A stretch of 6,150 nt of DNA. It comes from CBDUQP01 sp965369385. GTDB lineage: Bacteria; Planctomycetota; Phycisphaerae; SM23-33. Position numbers and translations under genes: made by a program. The notes under the pieces are model-generated. The model was given only the letters and a program-made list of their open reading frames with translations, was not told the origin of the DNA and ran no database searches. The DNA lies in contig CBDUQP010000170.1 in the NCBI GenBank assembly GCA_965369385.1, positions 1-6,150 of the forward strand, in the 5' to 3' direction. Within the stretch, counting starts at the first letter, position 1, and each line of letters opens with the position of its first letter. Of this stretch, positions 6,131 through 6,150 are shown piece after piece.

Positions 6131-6150
6131 TGCGATGTAGGTTATGGCTA

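Noticed and set aside
1..6150. CRISPR array or phage-defence cassette
   Set aside because: No regularly spaced repeats beyond the two IS terminal copies, and no nuclease, helicase or toxin-like protein is encoded.

Overview
This is a moderately GC-rich bacterial window. It has a compact, gene-dense right half (about 3.6-6.1 kb), one long + strand gene in the middle, and an untidy left edge with the end of an insertion sequence, a damaged small gene and a tRNA. Strong Shine-Dalgarno sequences precede both minus-strand protein genes. A dispersed-repeat-like palindrome (CAGGGACAGGC...GTCCCTG type) and the combination of a large uncharacterised sugar-active-type protein with an FGGY kinase and an IclR regulator resemble free-living or gut Planctomycetes, Lentisphaerae, Armatimonadetes and relatives. 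This assignment is recall-based and weak.

Layout. Positions 1-82 are the end of an IS21/IS481-like element. Its transposase lies off the left edge and reads leftward; two 20-bp terminal direct repeats and the transposase ribosome binding site are in the window. Next is a small + strand winged-helix-like reading frame (77-535). It appears cut at its 5' end by the element, and its 3' end runs antisense through a tRNA-Gly gene (anticodon CCC, 560 to 489 on the minus strand). Positions 561-1268 hold no convincing gene. They contain a perfect 10-bp hairpin (631-661) and, just before the next start codon, a perfect head-to-tail 10-bp duplication (1230-1249).

The central gene (1269-3551, +) encodes a 760-residue protein without a signal peptide. 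Its architecture looks like a beta-sandwich, an alpha/alpha-toroid and a C-terminal beta domain, as in several glycosidase clans. I cannot assign it a named family. It converges on a minus-strand pair across a 66-nt imperfect palindrome (3614-3679), which probably acts as a two-way terminator and/or is a REP/MITE-like dispersed repeat. The minus-strand pair is an FGGY carbohydrate kinase (6118 to 4580) followed by an IclR-family regulator (4529 to 3684). Between them is a short gap filled by a perfect 11-bp hairpin that abuts the regulator's ribosome binding site.

Working model (inference): the 760-residue cytoplasmic protein releases or converts a sugar, the FGGY kinase phosphorylates a pentose or ketose-type product, and the IclR protein senses a related metabolite and controls one or both transcription units. 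The pieces I cannot place in known families are the 760-residue protein and the structured RNA/DNA elements around it.
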